A stretch of DNA of 46,059 bases from an uncultured SAR116 cluster alpha proteobacterium. Lineage in GTDB: Bacteria; Pseudomonadota; Alphaproteobacteria; Puniceispirillales; Puniceispirillaceae. Both the position numbers and the translations under genes were made by a program. Shown here piece by piece: positions 29,885 through 40,395 of this stretch (its first letter is position 1; every line of letters starts with the position of its first letter). The notes below the pieces were generated by a model. It saw nothing but the letters and a program-made list of their open reading frames with translations, did not search any database and was not told where the DNA came from. The stretch covers positions 1 to 46,059 of the forward strand of contig CABXZZ010000006.1 of assembly GCA_902516825.1 (NCBI GenBank), written 5' to 3'.

Positions 29885-32670
29885 ATGAACATAATCCAGT
29901 TGCCAAAAATCAAGTCAAATTCATTCTTAATGGAAAAGAGGTGCATGCTCAATTGGAACAGACCATTTGGCAGGTAGCACATCAGCATAAAATCGAGATA
30001 CCTCATTTATGTTATAAAAATGATGAAAGCTACAGAGCAGACGGAAACTGCCGTGCATGCATGGTTCAAATCGAGGGCGAACGAACTCTTGTAGCCTCAT
30101 GCCAACGAAAAGTAAGTGACGGTATGATTGTGACAACGGATACAGATAGGGTCAAAGACTCACAAAAACTGGTAATGGAACTTTTATTATCCGACCACCC
30201 CAATAAAGAAACAGCCTATGATGATAGTTCTCATTTCTGGCAAATGGCTAAAAAACATGCGTTAGAAACCAGCAGATTCCCCAGAGGACCGTCAATAGAA
30301 GCTGATAACTCACACCCCGCAATTGCGGTAAATATGGATGCGTGCATTCAATGCGGTCTATGCATCCGAGCCTGTAGAGAGGTTCAGGTTAATGACGTGA
30401 TTGGAATGGCTGGAAGAGGTGCTGATGCCCATATCATATTTGATTTTGATGATAAAATAGGCGCATCAACCTGTGTTGGTTGCGGTGAGTGTGTGCAAGC
30501 ATGCCCAACTGGAGCATTGCTTCCAAAATCCCTGATGAACGAAGACGCAACAAAACTTGCTATCACACCAGATAAGCAAGTTGATTCTGTTTGCCCTTAT
30601 TGTGGTGTTGGGTGTCAACTGAGCTTTCAGGTTAAGGATAAAAAAATTGTTGGCGTTGAGAGCAAAAAAGGGCCCGCCAACCTTGGTAGGCTGTGTGTAA
30701 AAGGGCGATATGGGTTCGATTATATTCACAGCAAAGAAAGACTTACCAAACCTCTTATTCGAAAGAAAAACGTGCCAAAAAAGGACTGGAAGAATTTTGA
30801 TCCGTCAAACCCACTCAATCACTTCAGAGAAGCAAGCTGGCAAGAAGCTCTTGAAAAGGCCGTGGGTGGACTAAAAAAGATTAAGTTAGATTATGGGGGT
30901 TCTGCTTTAAGCGGATTTGGGTCGGCAAAAGGAACGAATGAAGAAGCGTATCTTTTTCAAAAATTAATTCGCACTGGTTTTCATACAAATAATGTAGACC
31001 ATTGCACAAGACTATGCCATGCATCATCGGTTGCTGCATTACTTGAGAATATCGGCTCTGGGGCGGTAACAGCCTCATTCTCGCAAGTAAAATATGCAGA
31101 CGCTATCTTGGTCATCGGCGCAAACCCAACCGTTAACCATCCTGTTGCAGCAACCTTCATCAAAAACGCTGCGCAAAGAGGGGCAGAGTTATTTGTACTA
31201 GACCCTCGGGCTCAGGCACTTGATAGATACGCAACGAAATCACTTAATTTTAAACCAGGCAGCGATGTATCACTGCTGAATGCTCTGTTAAATGTAATTA
31301 TTTCTGAAGAATTATATGATCGTGATTATGTAAACACCCATACAGAAGGATTTGAACAGCTTGCAAAAACAGTAAAATATCTTACTCCAGAGGCGATGTC
31401 TCCCATTTGCGGAGTACCCGCCGAGGATATCAAACTCGTTGCTCGCAAATTCTCAAATGCATCTGCCGGCATTATTTTCTGGGGTATGGGGATATCTCAA
31501 CACACCCATGGAACAGATAATTCTAGATGCCTAATTTCATTAGCTTTATTAACAGGCAATATAGGCAAAAAAGGAGCAGGACTGCATCCATTGCGTGGGC
31601 AAAATAATGTTCAGGGCGCATCGGATTCTGGTCTTATCCCAATGTTCCTGCCAGATTATCAGTCAGTATCTGACCCTCAAATCAGAAAAAAGTATGAAGC
31701 TATCTGGCAGTTTCCGATACCAGAGGAAATTGGGCTAACTGTTGTTGAGATCACTAATGCTGCGTTTAATGGAGATATTAAGGGCATGTATATAATGGGA
31801 GAAAATCCTGCTATGTCGGATCCAGATCAAAATCATGTGAGGGCTGCTCTGTCAAAACTTGACTGTCTTGTTGTTCAAGATATTTTCCCTACAGAAACTG
31901 CTGCATTTGCTGATGTAATTCTCCCAGCATCCGCCTTCCCAGAGAAGACCGGCACAGTTACTAATACAGACAGAAGAGTGCAGCTTGGCAGACAGGCAGT
32001 TTCTCCGCCAGGCAATGCAAAACAAGATTTTTGGATTATTCAGGAAATTGCAACCCGAATGGGACTTAAATGGAACTATCAACATCCAAAGGAGATATTT
32101 GCCGAAATGCGCATTGTTATGCCCTCACTCACCGGGATTACATGGCAACGTCTTGAAAAAGAGGATGCTGTTACATATCCATGCATAGATGAGTATTCAG
32201 AGGGGCAGGACCTGTTATTTACCGAGACATTCCCAACAGAATCCGGATTGGGAAAATTTACACCCGCAAATTATCTTCCACCTAATGAGGAACCAGATGA
32301 TGATTACCCATTTATCTTGTCCACAGGAAGACTGCTTGAGCATTGGCATACCGGCTCAATGACGCGTCGCTCTGAAGTTCTAGATGCAATTGAGCCTGTT
32401 GCCGAAATACACATCAATCCGGAGAATCTTCGCAAGATTGGTGGTCATGCTGGCACTCAACTGCAAATTTCTACGAGACGGGGAACCATATCGCTTGCAG
32501 CACGCCTTGACCCAGGATTACCTGAAGGGATGTTATTTATTCCATTTTGCTTTGAAGAGGCTCCTGCGAATTTGCTTACAAATTCAGCGCTAGACGCGTT
32601 TGGCAAAATTCCGGAACTTAAATTCTCAGCTGCTGATGTGAAAGTTGTCGATAAAAATTCTAAAAAATAG
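29881..32670 (+). CDS. fdsA: Formate dehydrogenase alpha subunit (molybdopterin oxidoreductase)
   Basis: N-terminal [2Fe-2S] GNCRACMVQIEGERTLVASC, 2x[4Fe-4S] CIQCGLCIRAC/CVGCGECVQACPTGAL, CPYCGVGCQ, NNVDHCTRLCHASSVAALLENIGSGAVT, LRGQNNVQGASDSG. Confidence 0.92.
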   Translation: MNEHNPVAKNQVKFILNGKEVHAQLEQTIWQVAHQHKIEIPHLCYKNDESYRADGNCRACMVQIEGERTLVASCQRKVSDGMIVTTDTDRVKDSQKLVMELLLSDHPNKETAYDDSSHFWQMAKKHALETSRFPRGPSIEADNSHPAIAVNMDACIQCGLCIRACREVQVNDVIGMAGRGADAHIIFDFDDKIGASTCVGCGECVQACPTGALLPKSLMNEDATKLAITPDKQVDSVCPYCGVGCQLSFQVKDKKIVGVESKKGPANLGRLCVKGRYGFDYIHSKERLTKPLIRKKNVPKKDWKNFDPSNPLNHFREASWQEALEKAVGGLKKIKLDYGGSALSGFGSAKGTNEEAYLFQKLIRTGFHTNNVDHCTRLCHASSVAALLENIGSGAVTASFSQVKYADAILVIGANPTVNHPVAATFIKNAAQRGAELFVLDPRAQALDRYATKSLNFKPGSDVSLLNALLNVIISEELYDRDYVNTHTEGFEQLAKTVKYLTPEAMSPICGVPAEDIKLVARKFSNASAGIIFWGMGISQHTHGTDNSRCLISLALLTGNIGKKGAGLHPLRGQNNVQGASDSGLIPMFLPDYQSVSDPQIRKKYEAIWQFPIPEEIGLTVVEITNAAFNGDIKGMYIMGENPAMSDPDQNHVRAALSKLDCLVVQDIFPTETAAFADVILPASAFPEKTGTVTNTDRRVQLGRQAVSPPGNAKQDFWIIQEIATRMGLKWNYQHPKEIFAEMRIVMPSLTGITWQRLEKEDAVTYPCIDEYSEGQDLLFTETFPTESGLGKFTPANYLPPNEEPDDDYPFILSTGRLLEHWHTGSMTRRSEVLDAIEPVAEIHINPENLRKIGGHAGTQLQISTRRGTISLAARLDPGLPEGMLFIPFCFEEAPANLLTNSALDAFGKIPELKFSAADVKVVDKNSKK

Positions 32671-32793
32671 ACGCATCACTTTGTCACATGGTAAAAGAAT
32701 TGCCCACTTGGGGTTAAAGCTGCTACACATTAAACGTAGAGTTGTTATGTTGAAAACAAAATAGTATGTTTAGAGCAATTTTCGGAGACGTAT

Positions 32794-34038
32794 TTGGATT
32801 ATCAATCCTTATTCAAAAAACAAGTTAATAGGTTAAAAACGGAAAATAGGTACCGTGTTTTTGCTGAACTCGAGCGAAAAGCTGGAGACCATCCGCATGC
32901 TATATGGCATAGCGATACAGGACCAAAGGACGTTATTATCTGGTGTTCCAATGATTATCTTGGAATGGGTCAAAGCAAGCTATCCATAAAAGCAATGATG
33001 GAATCAGCTAACAGTCATGGTACTGGAGCAGGTGGAACACGCAACATTTCAGGGACTAGCCATGCAATCGTGGCTTTGGAGACAGAACTAGCGTCACTTC
33101 ACCGCAAAGAGCGGGCGCTCGTATTCACATCGGGTTACGTTGCAAATGAGGCAAGTATCAGTGCTATTTCTGCATTATTAGATGACCCTGTTATTTTGTC
33201 TGACTCTATGAATCACGCATCCATCATATCTGGCATACGTTATGGTGGTGCGGAGAAGGTAATTTTTCGACATAACGATGTTGAACATTTAGAAACACTT
33301 TTAAAAGCCCAGCCCTATGAACGACATAAAGTAATTATTTTTGAATCTGTGTATTCTATGGATGGAGACATTTCACCTATTTCGAAAATTGTTGGCTTAG
33401 CAAAAAAATATAACGCAATGACTTATTTGGACGAGGTTCATGCCGTTGGAATGTACGGTAGCCAAGGCGGTGGTGTCGCTCAACAAGAGGGGTTGGAATC
33501 TGAAATTGATATATTGCAGGGAACGCTCGGCAAGGCTTTTGGAACAATGGGAGGCTACATTGCCGCTAGTGATTCAATTTGTGATGCTGTCCGCGGTTAT
33601 GGCTCTGGGTTTATTTTTACAACTGCAATGCCTCCTCCTCTCGCTTCAGCAGCTCTTGCTTCAGTTCAACATTTACGTGAAAGCCAAATTGAAAGAGATG
33701 CCCAGCATCGACAATCCAGACGACTTAAAAAGCGTCTTCGAGAATATGGTATGCCCTTTTTAACAGGCAGCACACATATTGTGCCAGTGATGGTAGGTAA
33801 TGCTGCGAAATGCTCGCAAATTAGTCAGTTGTTACTTGAAAAATACGGTTTTTATATCCAGCCAATTAATTTTCCAACTGTTCCAAAAGGTACTGAACGG
33901 CTTCGCATTACACCTGGACCATTGCATAGCAATGAGATGATAGATGACCTTGTAATTGCGCTTTCAAAAACATTCAATGAGGTTAACCCGCCGTCCGTAG
34001 TTTCAGCAAATGCTAATAACCGAGCTATTTCAGCTTGA
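32794..34038 (+). CDS. hemA: 5-aminolevulinate synthase, TTG start
   Basis: [92 protein letters not shown]. Confidence 0.96.
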   Translation: MDYQSLFKKQVNRLKTENRYRVFAELERKAGDHPHAIWHSDTGPKDVIIWCSNDYLGMGQSKLSIKAMMESANSHGTGAGGTRNISGTSHAIVALETELASLHRKERALVFTSGYVANEASISAISALLDDPVILSDSMNHASIISGIRYGGAEKVIFRHNDVEHLETLLKAQPYERHKVIIFESVYSMDGDISPISKIVGLAKKYNAMTYLDEVHAVGMYGSQGGGVAQQEGLESEIDILQGTLGKAFGTMGGYIAASDSICDAVRGYGSGFIFTTAMPPPLASAALASVQHLRESQIERDAQHRQSRRLKKRLREYGMPFLTGSTHIVPVMVGNAAKCSQISQLLLEKYGFYIQPINFPTVPKGTERLRITPGPLHSNEMIDDLVIALSKTFNEVNPPSVVSANANNRAISA

Positions 34039-34081
34039 TATAACATAGTTTTTCTGTGACCATTAATGTTTGAGCGTAACT

Positions 34082-35119
34082 ATGAGCCTAAAACTAATTC
34101 CTGACGACCATCCTACTTTTCCAAGTATTACAAAAACAGGATTATTGCTGGTAAATCTTGGTACCCCAGATGCAACAGATAAAAAATCTATGCGTCGATA
34201 TTTAAAACAGTTTCTCTCAGACAGACGAGTTGTAGAAGTTCCTAGGATATTATGGTGGATAATTTTAAATGGAATTATCTTAAATATCCGTCCCAAGAAG
34301 TCAGGTGAAGCATATGACAGAGTGTGGATTAAAGATGATGTTGATGGAAGTCCCTTGCGCAAAACAACTCGTTTGCAGGCAGAACACTTAGCAAAAACCT
34401 TCAGGGATGTTTCCAATCTTGAAGTTGCATGGGCGATGAGATATGGAAATCCATCGATCCCTGATCAACTCAATTCATTGAAATATTTGGGTTGTAGCCA
34501 ATTCTTAATCTTGCCTATGTATCCTCAATATGCCGCTGCCACTACAGCTACTGTTAATGATGAGGTTTATAAATGGGCGCTGAAGCAAAGATGGCAACCC
34601 GCTATAAGAACGGTTCCTCCCTGGCACGATAATGATGTTTATATCGATGCATTAGCTCAATCCTTTCGAAGACGATTCATGCGTGGTGAGACTCCAGACC
34701 ATTTGATGCTATCCTTTCACGGCATTCCAGAAAGGTATTTTACCTTAGGAGACCCCTATCATTGTCATTGCATGAAAACAGCTCGTCTGGTTCGTGAAAA
34801 ACTTGACTGGCCTATAGAGCGACTTTCTGTAACTTTTCAATCCCGGTTCGGAAAAGAGCCTTGGATCAAACCATATACTGATGAGACGTTGCATAAGTTA
34901 GGTGAAGCGAAAACAAAATCACTTGCGATCATGGCGCCCGGATTTTCTGCTGATTGCCTCGAAACACTTGAGGAATTGGCAATGGAAGGTCAAGAGATTT
35001 ATAAAGAGGCCGGAGGTGAAAATTTCACTTATGTGTCCTGTTTAAACGACAGCACATTTGGCATGAATGTAATTTACTCACTTGTTAAAGATAATCTTGC
35101 TGGATGGATTGATTTGTAA
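34082..35119 (+). CDS. hemH: Ferrochelatase
   Basis: KTGLLLVNLGTPDATDKKSMRRYLKQFLSDRRVVE, SPLRKTTRLQAEHL, LSFHGIPERYFTLGDPYHCHCMKTARLV, FQSRFGKEPWIKPYTDETL. Confidence 0.96.
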   Translation: MSLKLIPDDHPTFPSITKTGLLLVNLGTPDATDKKSMRRYLKQFLSDRRVVEVPRILWWIILNGIILNIRPKKSGEAYDRVWIKDDVDGSPLRKTTRLQAEHLAKTFRDVSNLEVAWAMRYGNPSIPDQLNSLKYLGCSQFLILPMYPQYAAATTATVNDEVYKWALKQRWQPAIRTVPPWHDNDVYIDALAQSFRRRFMRGETPDHLMLSFHGIPERYFTLGDPYHCHCMKTARLVREKLDWPIERLSVTFQSRFGKEPWIKPYTDETLHKLGEAKTKSLAIMAPGFSADCLETLEELAMEGQEIYKEAGGENFTYVSCLNDSTFGMNVIYSLVKDNLAGWIDL

Positions 35120-35212
35120 TTATATTGAGATCAATTATCCAAAATGAGAATTTAGTGCATGAGAATAAATAGGTTAACAATTTTATTTTAATCAGGTATC
35201 AATGTTTTACGG

Positions 35213-35321
35213 GAGGATAGTTTTTTATCTTAGCGGCTGTGGTGTAGTGGTAGCACAAGAGCCTTCCAAGCTCTTAGGGCCAGTTCGAACCTGGTCAGCC
35301 GCTCCAAATAAAATTATCCTC
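35213..35321 (+). repeat. Inverted repeat flanking tRNA-Gly
   Basis: GAGGATAGTTTTTTAT (35213-35228) and ATAAAATTATCCTC (about 35308-35321) are imperfect inverse complements enclosing the tRNA. Confidence 0.6.
35233..35306 (+). tRNA. tRNA-Gly (anticodon UCC), CCA encoded
   Basis: GCGGCTGTGGTGTAGTGGTAGCACAAGAGCCTTCCAAGCTCTTAGGGCCAGTTCGAACCTGGTCAGCCGCTCCA; loop CTTCCAA. Confidence 0.95.
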
Positions 35322-35405
35322 TGACAGAAATTTAAAGATCTGATAACTAATCACCTTCGTAAAAAATATAAACATTGGTTTAGCAATATAGAAGGTTGTG
35401 ACAAG

Positions 35406-35603
35406 ATGAGTAACGAATTAAGTTGCATTTGTATGCGTGATAGGACCGTTTGTAATTGCGAAAGGCCTAAAAAAATTGATAAAAAAGAAGCGCGGAAATG
35501 TAATTGCGGGCGATCTCCTTCTGGCAAATGCATGAGCTGGCACTCGCTTTCTGAAAAAGTGTATATTCAACGTAAAAGTCAATATGAGCTATCCGCCAGC
35601 TAA
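35406..35603 (+). CDS. 65-aa cysteine-rich protein with CDGSH-like motif
   Basis: MSNELSCICMRDRTVCNCERPKKIDKKEARKCNCGRSPSGKCMSWHSLSEKVYIQRKSQYELSAS; CxCxxSx4CxxxH. Confidence 0.7.
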   Translation: MSNELSCICMRDRTVCNCERPKKIDKKEARKCNCGRSPSGKCMSWHSLSEKVYIQRKSQYELSAS

Positions 35604-35968
35604 AAGCATCATTGTGTTACTATTTGAAATAGGAAATGGCTTGTTTACTTGGGCAAAACACACACCTTTTTTCTATTATTGAATTAATTTTTACTTTATC
35701 TTCGTTGAGATAGAAAAGATCGGTAGAATATACGATATCCACTCACTCAGCTCGAGTTTGATGAATATGAATTAGTGAATACATTAGTGCATTGCTAGTA
35801 CAGAGCTTTTATAATAATACCTAGGATATTCCGAAGTTAAAATTTGCAAATAAAAACCCTTGCAAATGGCATCTCTATTTTGAATACGGGTTGAAAAAGT
35901 GGTTGACGATTATTGAATCACAAAAAAAAGTCATAACGGATAAAAAACGTTGAGAGAACTCCTTCAAA

Positions 35969-37168
35969 ATGATTGAGCGTAAATTCTTAGCCTTCCTTAT
36001 TGGACGTGTATCTATTTGGATGGCTGGCGTTATGCTTTCTGTTGCTTTGGGATGGCACGTTTATATAGAAACAAAGGAACCCTTTTATCTTGCACTTATT
36101 GGACTTATGCAGATACTGCCCACTTTTGCACTATTTATAATAACGGGGGTGATTATTGATAGGGTACAACGAAAATATATTCTGCTAGTTTGCACGCTTG
36201 TTGAATTTGTTGCTTTTTCAGGTATTTTTTTTGCAATGCAATTTGACTCAATCCCAATTTCTTTTATCTTTTGGATGCTTCTTTTACATGGCAGTGCGCG
36301 CGCATTCCAAATTCCATCTGAACACGCAATTCTTCCCAATATTGTATCTTCAGAAAATTTAGCAAAAGCTGTTGCAATAACTTCTACTGTTAGTAACTTT
36401 GCTAAAACAATTGGCCCTTTAATTGCTGGATTGCTAATAGCGTTTATAGATAGACAGGTTTATGGGATATGCCTGTTTATAGTTGTCGTATCATTCACAT
36501 CATATCTATTCCTGCCAAAATTAACAATTAATGCGCCTGTTGAAACTGGCCTGAAACCATTTCTGAGTGGCATCAAGTTTGTTGCTAAAAATAAAGTATT
36601 GCTCGGAATAATTCTGTTAGACCTTTTCATTGTTCTTCTAAGCAGCGTAGAAGCTCTACTCCCGATTTATGCAGCAGACATTCTGGATGTAGGACCAAAT
36701 GGACTCGGCTTAATGCGCGGAATGCCGGCGATTGGCGCTGTTACCACGGGTATTGTGTTATCAAATCTTGGTCCTTTACGCCATTGTGGTAAAAAGCTTT
36801 TTGCAGCCTTCGCGCTTTGTTCAATATCTATTTTAGTCTTTGGATTCTCAGAGATATTTTGGCTTAGCCTTGTTGCGCTCTTCGTATATGGAGCCACCGA
36901 CATGCTTAGTGTAAATATACGTTTTACGCTTGCGCAGACTATTACACCAGATGCTGTACGTGGAAGGGTTAGCGCCGTTTTTGCGACATGTACAGCTTCT
37001 TCAAATCAACTTGGTGAATTTAGAGCGGGCACTTTTGCAACAGCCATTGGTCCAATTGGAGCGACGATAATGGGCGGAGCACTTGGGTTAATTATATGCA
37101 TTGGCGGCATATTGAAATTTCCAATGCTTTGGAAATTAGATAAAATATCAGACCTTAAAAAAGAGTAA
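35969..37168 (+). CDS. MFS transporter (DHA3/enterobactin-exporter-like)
   Basis: ~12 hydrophobic segments over 399 aa; GVIIDRVQRKYILLVC and RGRVSAVFATCTASSNQLGEFRAGTFATAIGPIGATIMGGALGL typical of this MFS group. Confidence 0.85.
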   Translation: MIERKFLAFLIGRVSIWMAGVMLSVALGWHVYIETKEPFYLALIGLMQILPTFALFIITGVIIDRVQRKYILLVCTLVEFVAFSGIFFAMQFDSIPISFIFWMLLLHGSARAFQIPSEHAILPNIVSSENLAKAVAITSTVSNFAKTIGPLIAGLLIAFIDRQVYGICLFIVVVSFTSYLFLPKLTINAPVETGLKPFLSGIKFVAKNKVLLGIILLDLFIVLLSSVEALLPIYAADILDVGPNGLGLMRGMPAIGAVTTGIVLSNLGPLRHCGKKLFAAFALCSISILVFGFSEIFWLSLVALFVYGATDMLSVNIRFTLAQTITPDAVRGRVSAVFATCTASSNQLGEFRAGTFATAIGPIGATIMGGALGLIICIGGILKFPMLWKLDKISDLKKE

Positions 37169-37362
37169 TACTGATATTCAATCAATAATTTTTTGTAATA
37201 GCACAAATTCAATCAGTTGGATTGCAACACAGCCCCCTTATAATGTGCATGTGGCCAATAAAATGCTTAATTACGAATCGATATTCCCAATATTGATTGT
37301 TTTAGAAGCAAATAAAACATAATTTGTTATCAAACCCCAAAACACATTAAAGGAGGCAAACT

Positions 37363-37982
37363 GTGTTTCAAACATTATCTTTTTCAAATGTTTGTGTATA
37401 CTTTTGTCTTATGTTTGCTTCGTTTTACTTTTGCCCTCATTAGCGCAAGCCACAATTGACACTGGGGATACAGCATGGATACTAATGGCCACTGCACTAG
37501 TATTACTCATTACATTGTCAGGACTTGTGTTATTTTCTCTGGGAGGAATTGCAGACCTTGTGACAGTTAAGGCAGCTTTTCGATTTATAGACATAGTAGC
37601 AGAGGCAGAATTTTCCTTAGACTTGTCGGCGGATGTAGCTGTTATGCAGCGATTGATTGAAATTGCAACAAATCTAGCTTAGATGATTCCCTAGAAGTGT
37701 TTGCGGTAAATGGCGTGGGGTATTATTTGAACCTTACTTGTATCTGTTCTTACCACCACTTCCTTTAGCGGACCTGAATTAACAGCCAACGTTTCTATAT
37801 CAGACCAGTTTATGATTCAGCTTTGTTCGGTTGGTATAACGTTAGGTTAGACAGCTCTTATCAGCTTTATGATTCTAAAAGCTATTAAAGCAAAATCAAA
37901 CATTTATATATCAGAGTATAACGAAATAGAGAGCCTTGACGTAACCCAGCATGGGCAGCAAACCTTTCATCATAAAGTATAA
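37363..37982 (+). pseudogene. amtB: Ammonium transporter (Amt) remnant with internal deletion and frameshifts
   Basis: N-terminal SLAQATIDTGDTAWILMATALVLLITLSGLVLFSLGG, then DDSLEVFAVNGVG (37684-37722) and C-terminal TALISFMILKAIKAKSNIYISEYNEIESLDVTQHGQQTFHHKV* (37851-37982) match the start, late and tail regions of Amt proteins, but in a span about half normal length. Confidence 0.8.
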
Positions 37983-38033
37983 CTTTCCTTGCATTTATCA
38001 AAATATAAGGCACTTGCTACTTTAGCACCTTTT

Positions 38034-39146
38034 TTATATGACCGCACTCCACTCAGCTACAAGCTCTGGCTGAGTGTCATTGTACTGACTTTTTAATTGT
38101 TGGAATTGGTCATCATTGCAAAGTTGCCGTAAGGCCCAGATCGCCATAATTTTTACTGCAATGACTTCATCTTCCAAATAGCTGATTATAATAGGTATAA
38201 GTGATTGGTCAGAGGAGTTTCCAGCTGCAATTAAGCAGTTGCGAATAAACTTTTTATAGCCTGCCCTGCGCACTGGTGTGCCTGAAAACAACTCCCGAAA
38301 GCCTGAGTCAGTTAAGGCTAATAGCCTGCTAAGTCGAAGCAAGCCTGGTCCCGCTCCTATTTGCATTCTCGTGTCGGAAGCTATTTGAGCAAATTTATTC
38401 CAAGGGCAAACTGCCAGACAATCATCACAACCAAAAATACGGTTCCCAATGGGCTTGCGATATTCGGTTTCAATAATACCATCAAATTCAATTGTGAGAT
38501 AAGAAATACAACGCCGTGCATCCAATTTATACGGCGCAGGAAACGCACTGGTAGGGCAAATATCCAAACATTTCTGACAGGTACCACAATGATCTTCACT
38601 TGCATTATGTGTCGTAAATTTTGCGTCTGCGAGGATCACACCTAAAAATAACCAAGAGCCAAATTTCTGAGAGACTAGATTAGTATGTTTACCCTGCCAT
38701 CCCATTCCAGATTTAACAGCCAATGGCTTTTCCATAATAGGTGCTGTATCGACGAATACCTTAACCTGACCCTCAAATTTGGACACAAACTGACTTGCAA
38801 TTTGTTTTAATCTGCCTTTCATAACTTCATGATAGTCTTTTGAGCGCGCATAGACAGATATATTGCCATGTTCAGACTGAGATACATTATCCATTGGATT
38901 ATGATCTGGGCCATAATTTTTGGCAAAAATTATCGCAGTTCTCGCGTTCTGCCACATTTTTTCAGGTGACAGCCTGCGCTCAATGGTATTTTCTAGCCAA
39001 TCCATTTCACCGTGATAGCCGTTATTGAAAAAATCACGAAGATGCTTTTGGGTTTCTTTAGATAATTTTGCGTCCGCAATTCGAACTTCGTCAAACTCAT
39101 AGAGCTTTGCTGTTTTTTCTAGCCATGGAGAAATATCTATCGTCAT
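38034..39146 (-). CDS. queG: Epoxyqueuosine reductase
   Basis: CGTCQKCLDICPTSAFPAPYKLDARRCISYLTIEF and FGCDDCLAVCPWNKFA [4Fe-4S] motifs; C-terminal HEAT-like segment. Confidence 0.95.
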   Translation of the reverse strand: MTIDISPWLEKTAKLYEFDEVRIADAKLSKETQKHLRDFFNNGYHGEMDWLENTIERRLSPEKMWQNARTAIIFAKNYGPDHNPMDNVSQSEHGNISVYARSKDYHEVMKGRLKQIASQFVSKFEGQVKVFVDTAPIMEKPLAVKSGMGWQGKHTNLVSQKFGSWLFLGVILADAKFTTHNASEDHCGTCQKCLDICPTSAFPAPYKLDARRCISYLTIEFDGIIETEYRKPIGNRIFGCDDCLAVCPWNKFAQIASDTRMQIGAGPGLLRLSRLLALTDSGFRELFSGTPVRRAGYKKFIRNCLIAAGNSSDQSLIPIIISYLEDEVIAVKIMAIWALRQLCNDDQFQQLKSQYNDTQPELVAEWSAVI

Positions 39147-39249
39147 AAAAAAATCTTCTGATATTCAAAATTTATACAACTCGTTCTATTACCAAGATAT
39201 AGGTCGCACTCATAGCTTGTTTCAATATAAAAAATCAGCAATTACTTTG

Positions 39250-40395
39250 TTAAAGCAGAGGTATATCCCCTTGTGCCTGCTCTTGATAAAAGTTGGATAC
39301 AAATTTAGTAAATCGTCCTTCTTTAATAGCGTTACGAATAAGGTGCATCAATTCCTGATAATAGGTCAAATTATGCCAAGTAAGGAGCGTAAGGCCTTGT
39401 ATTTCTTCTGCCTTGAAAAGATGGTGTAAATATCCACGACTATAATTGGTGCATGCTGGACACAAACAGGCCTCATCCAAGGATCTTAAATCATCAGCAT
39501 GACGCGCATTTTTTATATTTACAGTTCCAAATCTGGTAAATGCTTGGCCTGTTCTGCCCGACCTTGTAGGTAATACGCAATCAAACATATCAACCCCTCT
39601 TGAAACAGCGCCGACAATATCCGATGGCTTGCCGACACCCATTAAGTATCGAGGCTTGTTTTGTGGCATATGCGAGGTTGTTGCGTTTAATATTTTGAAC
39701 ATTAATTCCTGTCCTTCTCCTACCGCTAAGCCACCGATTGCATATCCTTCAAATCCAATCTCTTGTAGCTGCTCAATACTTTGCAAACGAAGATCAGGAT
39801 ATATCGAGCCTTGAACTATTCCGAATTGTCCATAGCCTTGTCTATCTATAAAGGCGCTTCGAGATCTTGCCGCCCAACGCATAGATAATTCCATGGATTG
39901 AGCTGCTTGGGATTTGGTTGCTGGGTACGGCGTACATTCATCAAACGCCATAGTGATAGTGGTATCAAGTTTGTGCTGAATTTGGGTTGAGATCTCAGGG
40001 GTTAATAAATGCCTACTTCCATCAATATGGCTTTTAAAGGTGACCCCATTTTCATCTAATTTTCTTAGCGGGCCTAGCGACATTACTTGAAAACCACCTG
40101 AATCAGTGAGCAATGGTCCCTTCCAGTTCATCATAGCTCGAACACCACCAAGCTTTGCAACTCTATCAGGGCCAGGGCGCAACATTAAATGATAGGTGTT
40201 AGATAAAATAATTTGAGCGCCTGTTTGTGCCACAGCCTCTGGCATCATCCCCTTAACTGATGCAACAGTGCCAACAGGCATAAATGCTGGTGTATCAATT
40301 CGCCCACATCCAGTATGCACTACCCCTAATCTTGCTTCTTGATCCTGAGTAATTAACTCATATGAAAATTTTTTTATTGAATTTTTCTCACTCAT
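39250..40395 (-). CDS. tgt: Queuine tRNA-ribosyltransferase
   Basis: [87 protein letters not shown]. Confidence 0.96.
   Translation of the reverse strand: MSEKNSIKKFSYELITQDQEARLGVVHTGCGRIDTPAFMPVGTVASVKGMMPEAVAQTGAQIILSNTYHLMLRPGPDRVAKLGGVRAMMNWKGPLLTDSGGFQVMSLGPLRKLDENGVTFKSHIDGSRHLLTPEISTQIQHKLDTTITMAFDECTPYPATKSQAAQSMELSMRWAARSRSAFIDRQGYGQFGIVQGSIYPDLRLQSIEQLQEIGFEGYAIGGLAVGEGQELMFKILNATTSHMPQNKPRYLMGVGKPSDIVGAVSRGVDMFDCVLPTRSGRTGQAFTRFGTVNIKNARHADDLRSLDEACLCPACTNYSRGYLHHLFKAEEIQGLTLLTWHNLTYYQELMHLIRNAIKEGRFTKFVSNFYQEQAQGDIPLL

Noticed and set aside
35820-35870. TTTGCAAATAAAAACCCTTGCAAATGG direct repeat upstream of the MFS gene
   Set aside because: Only two short AT-rich copies; insufficient to propose an operator.
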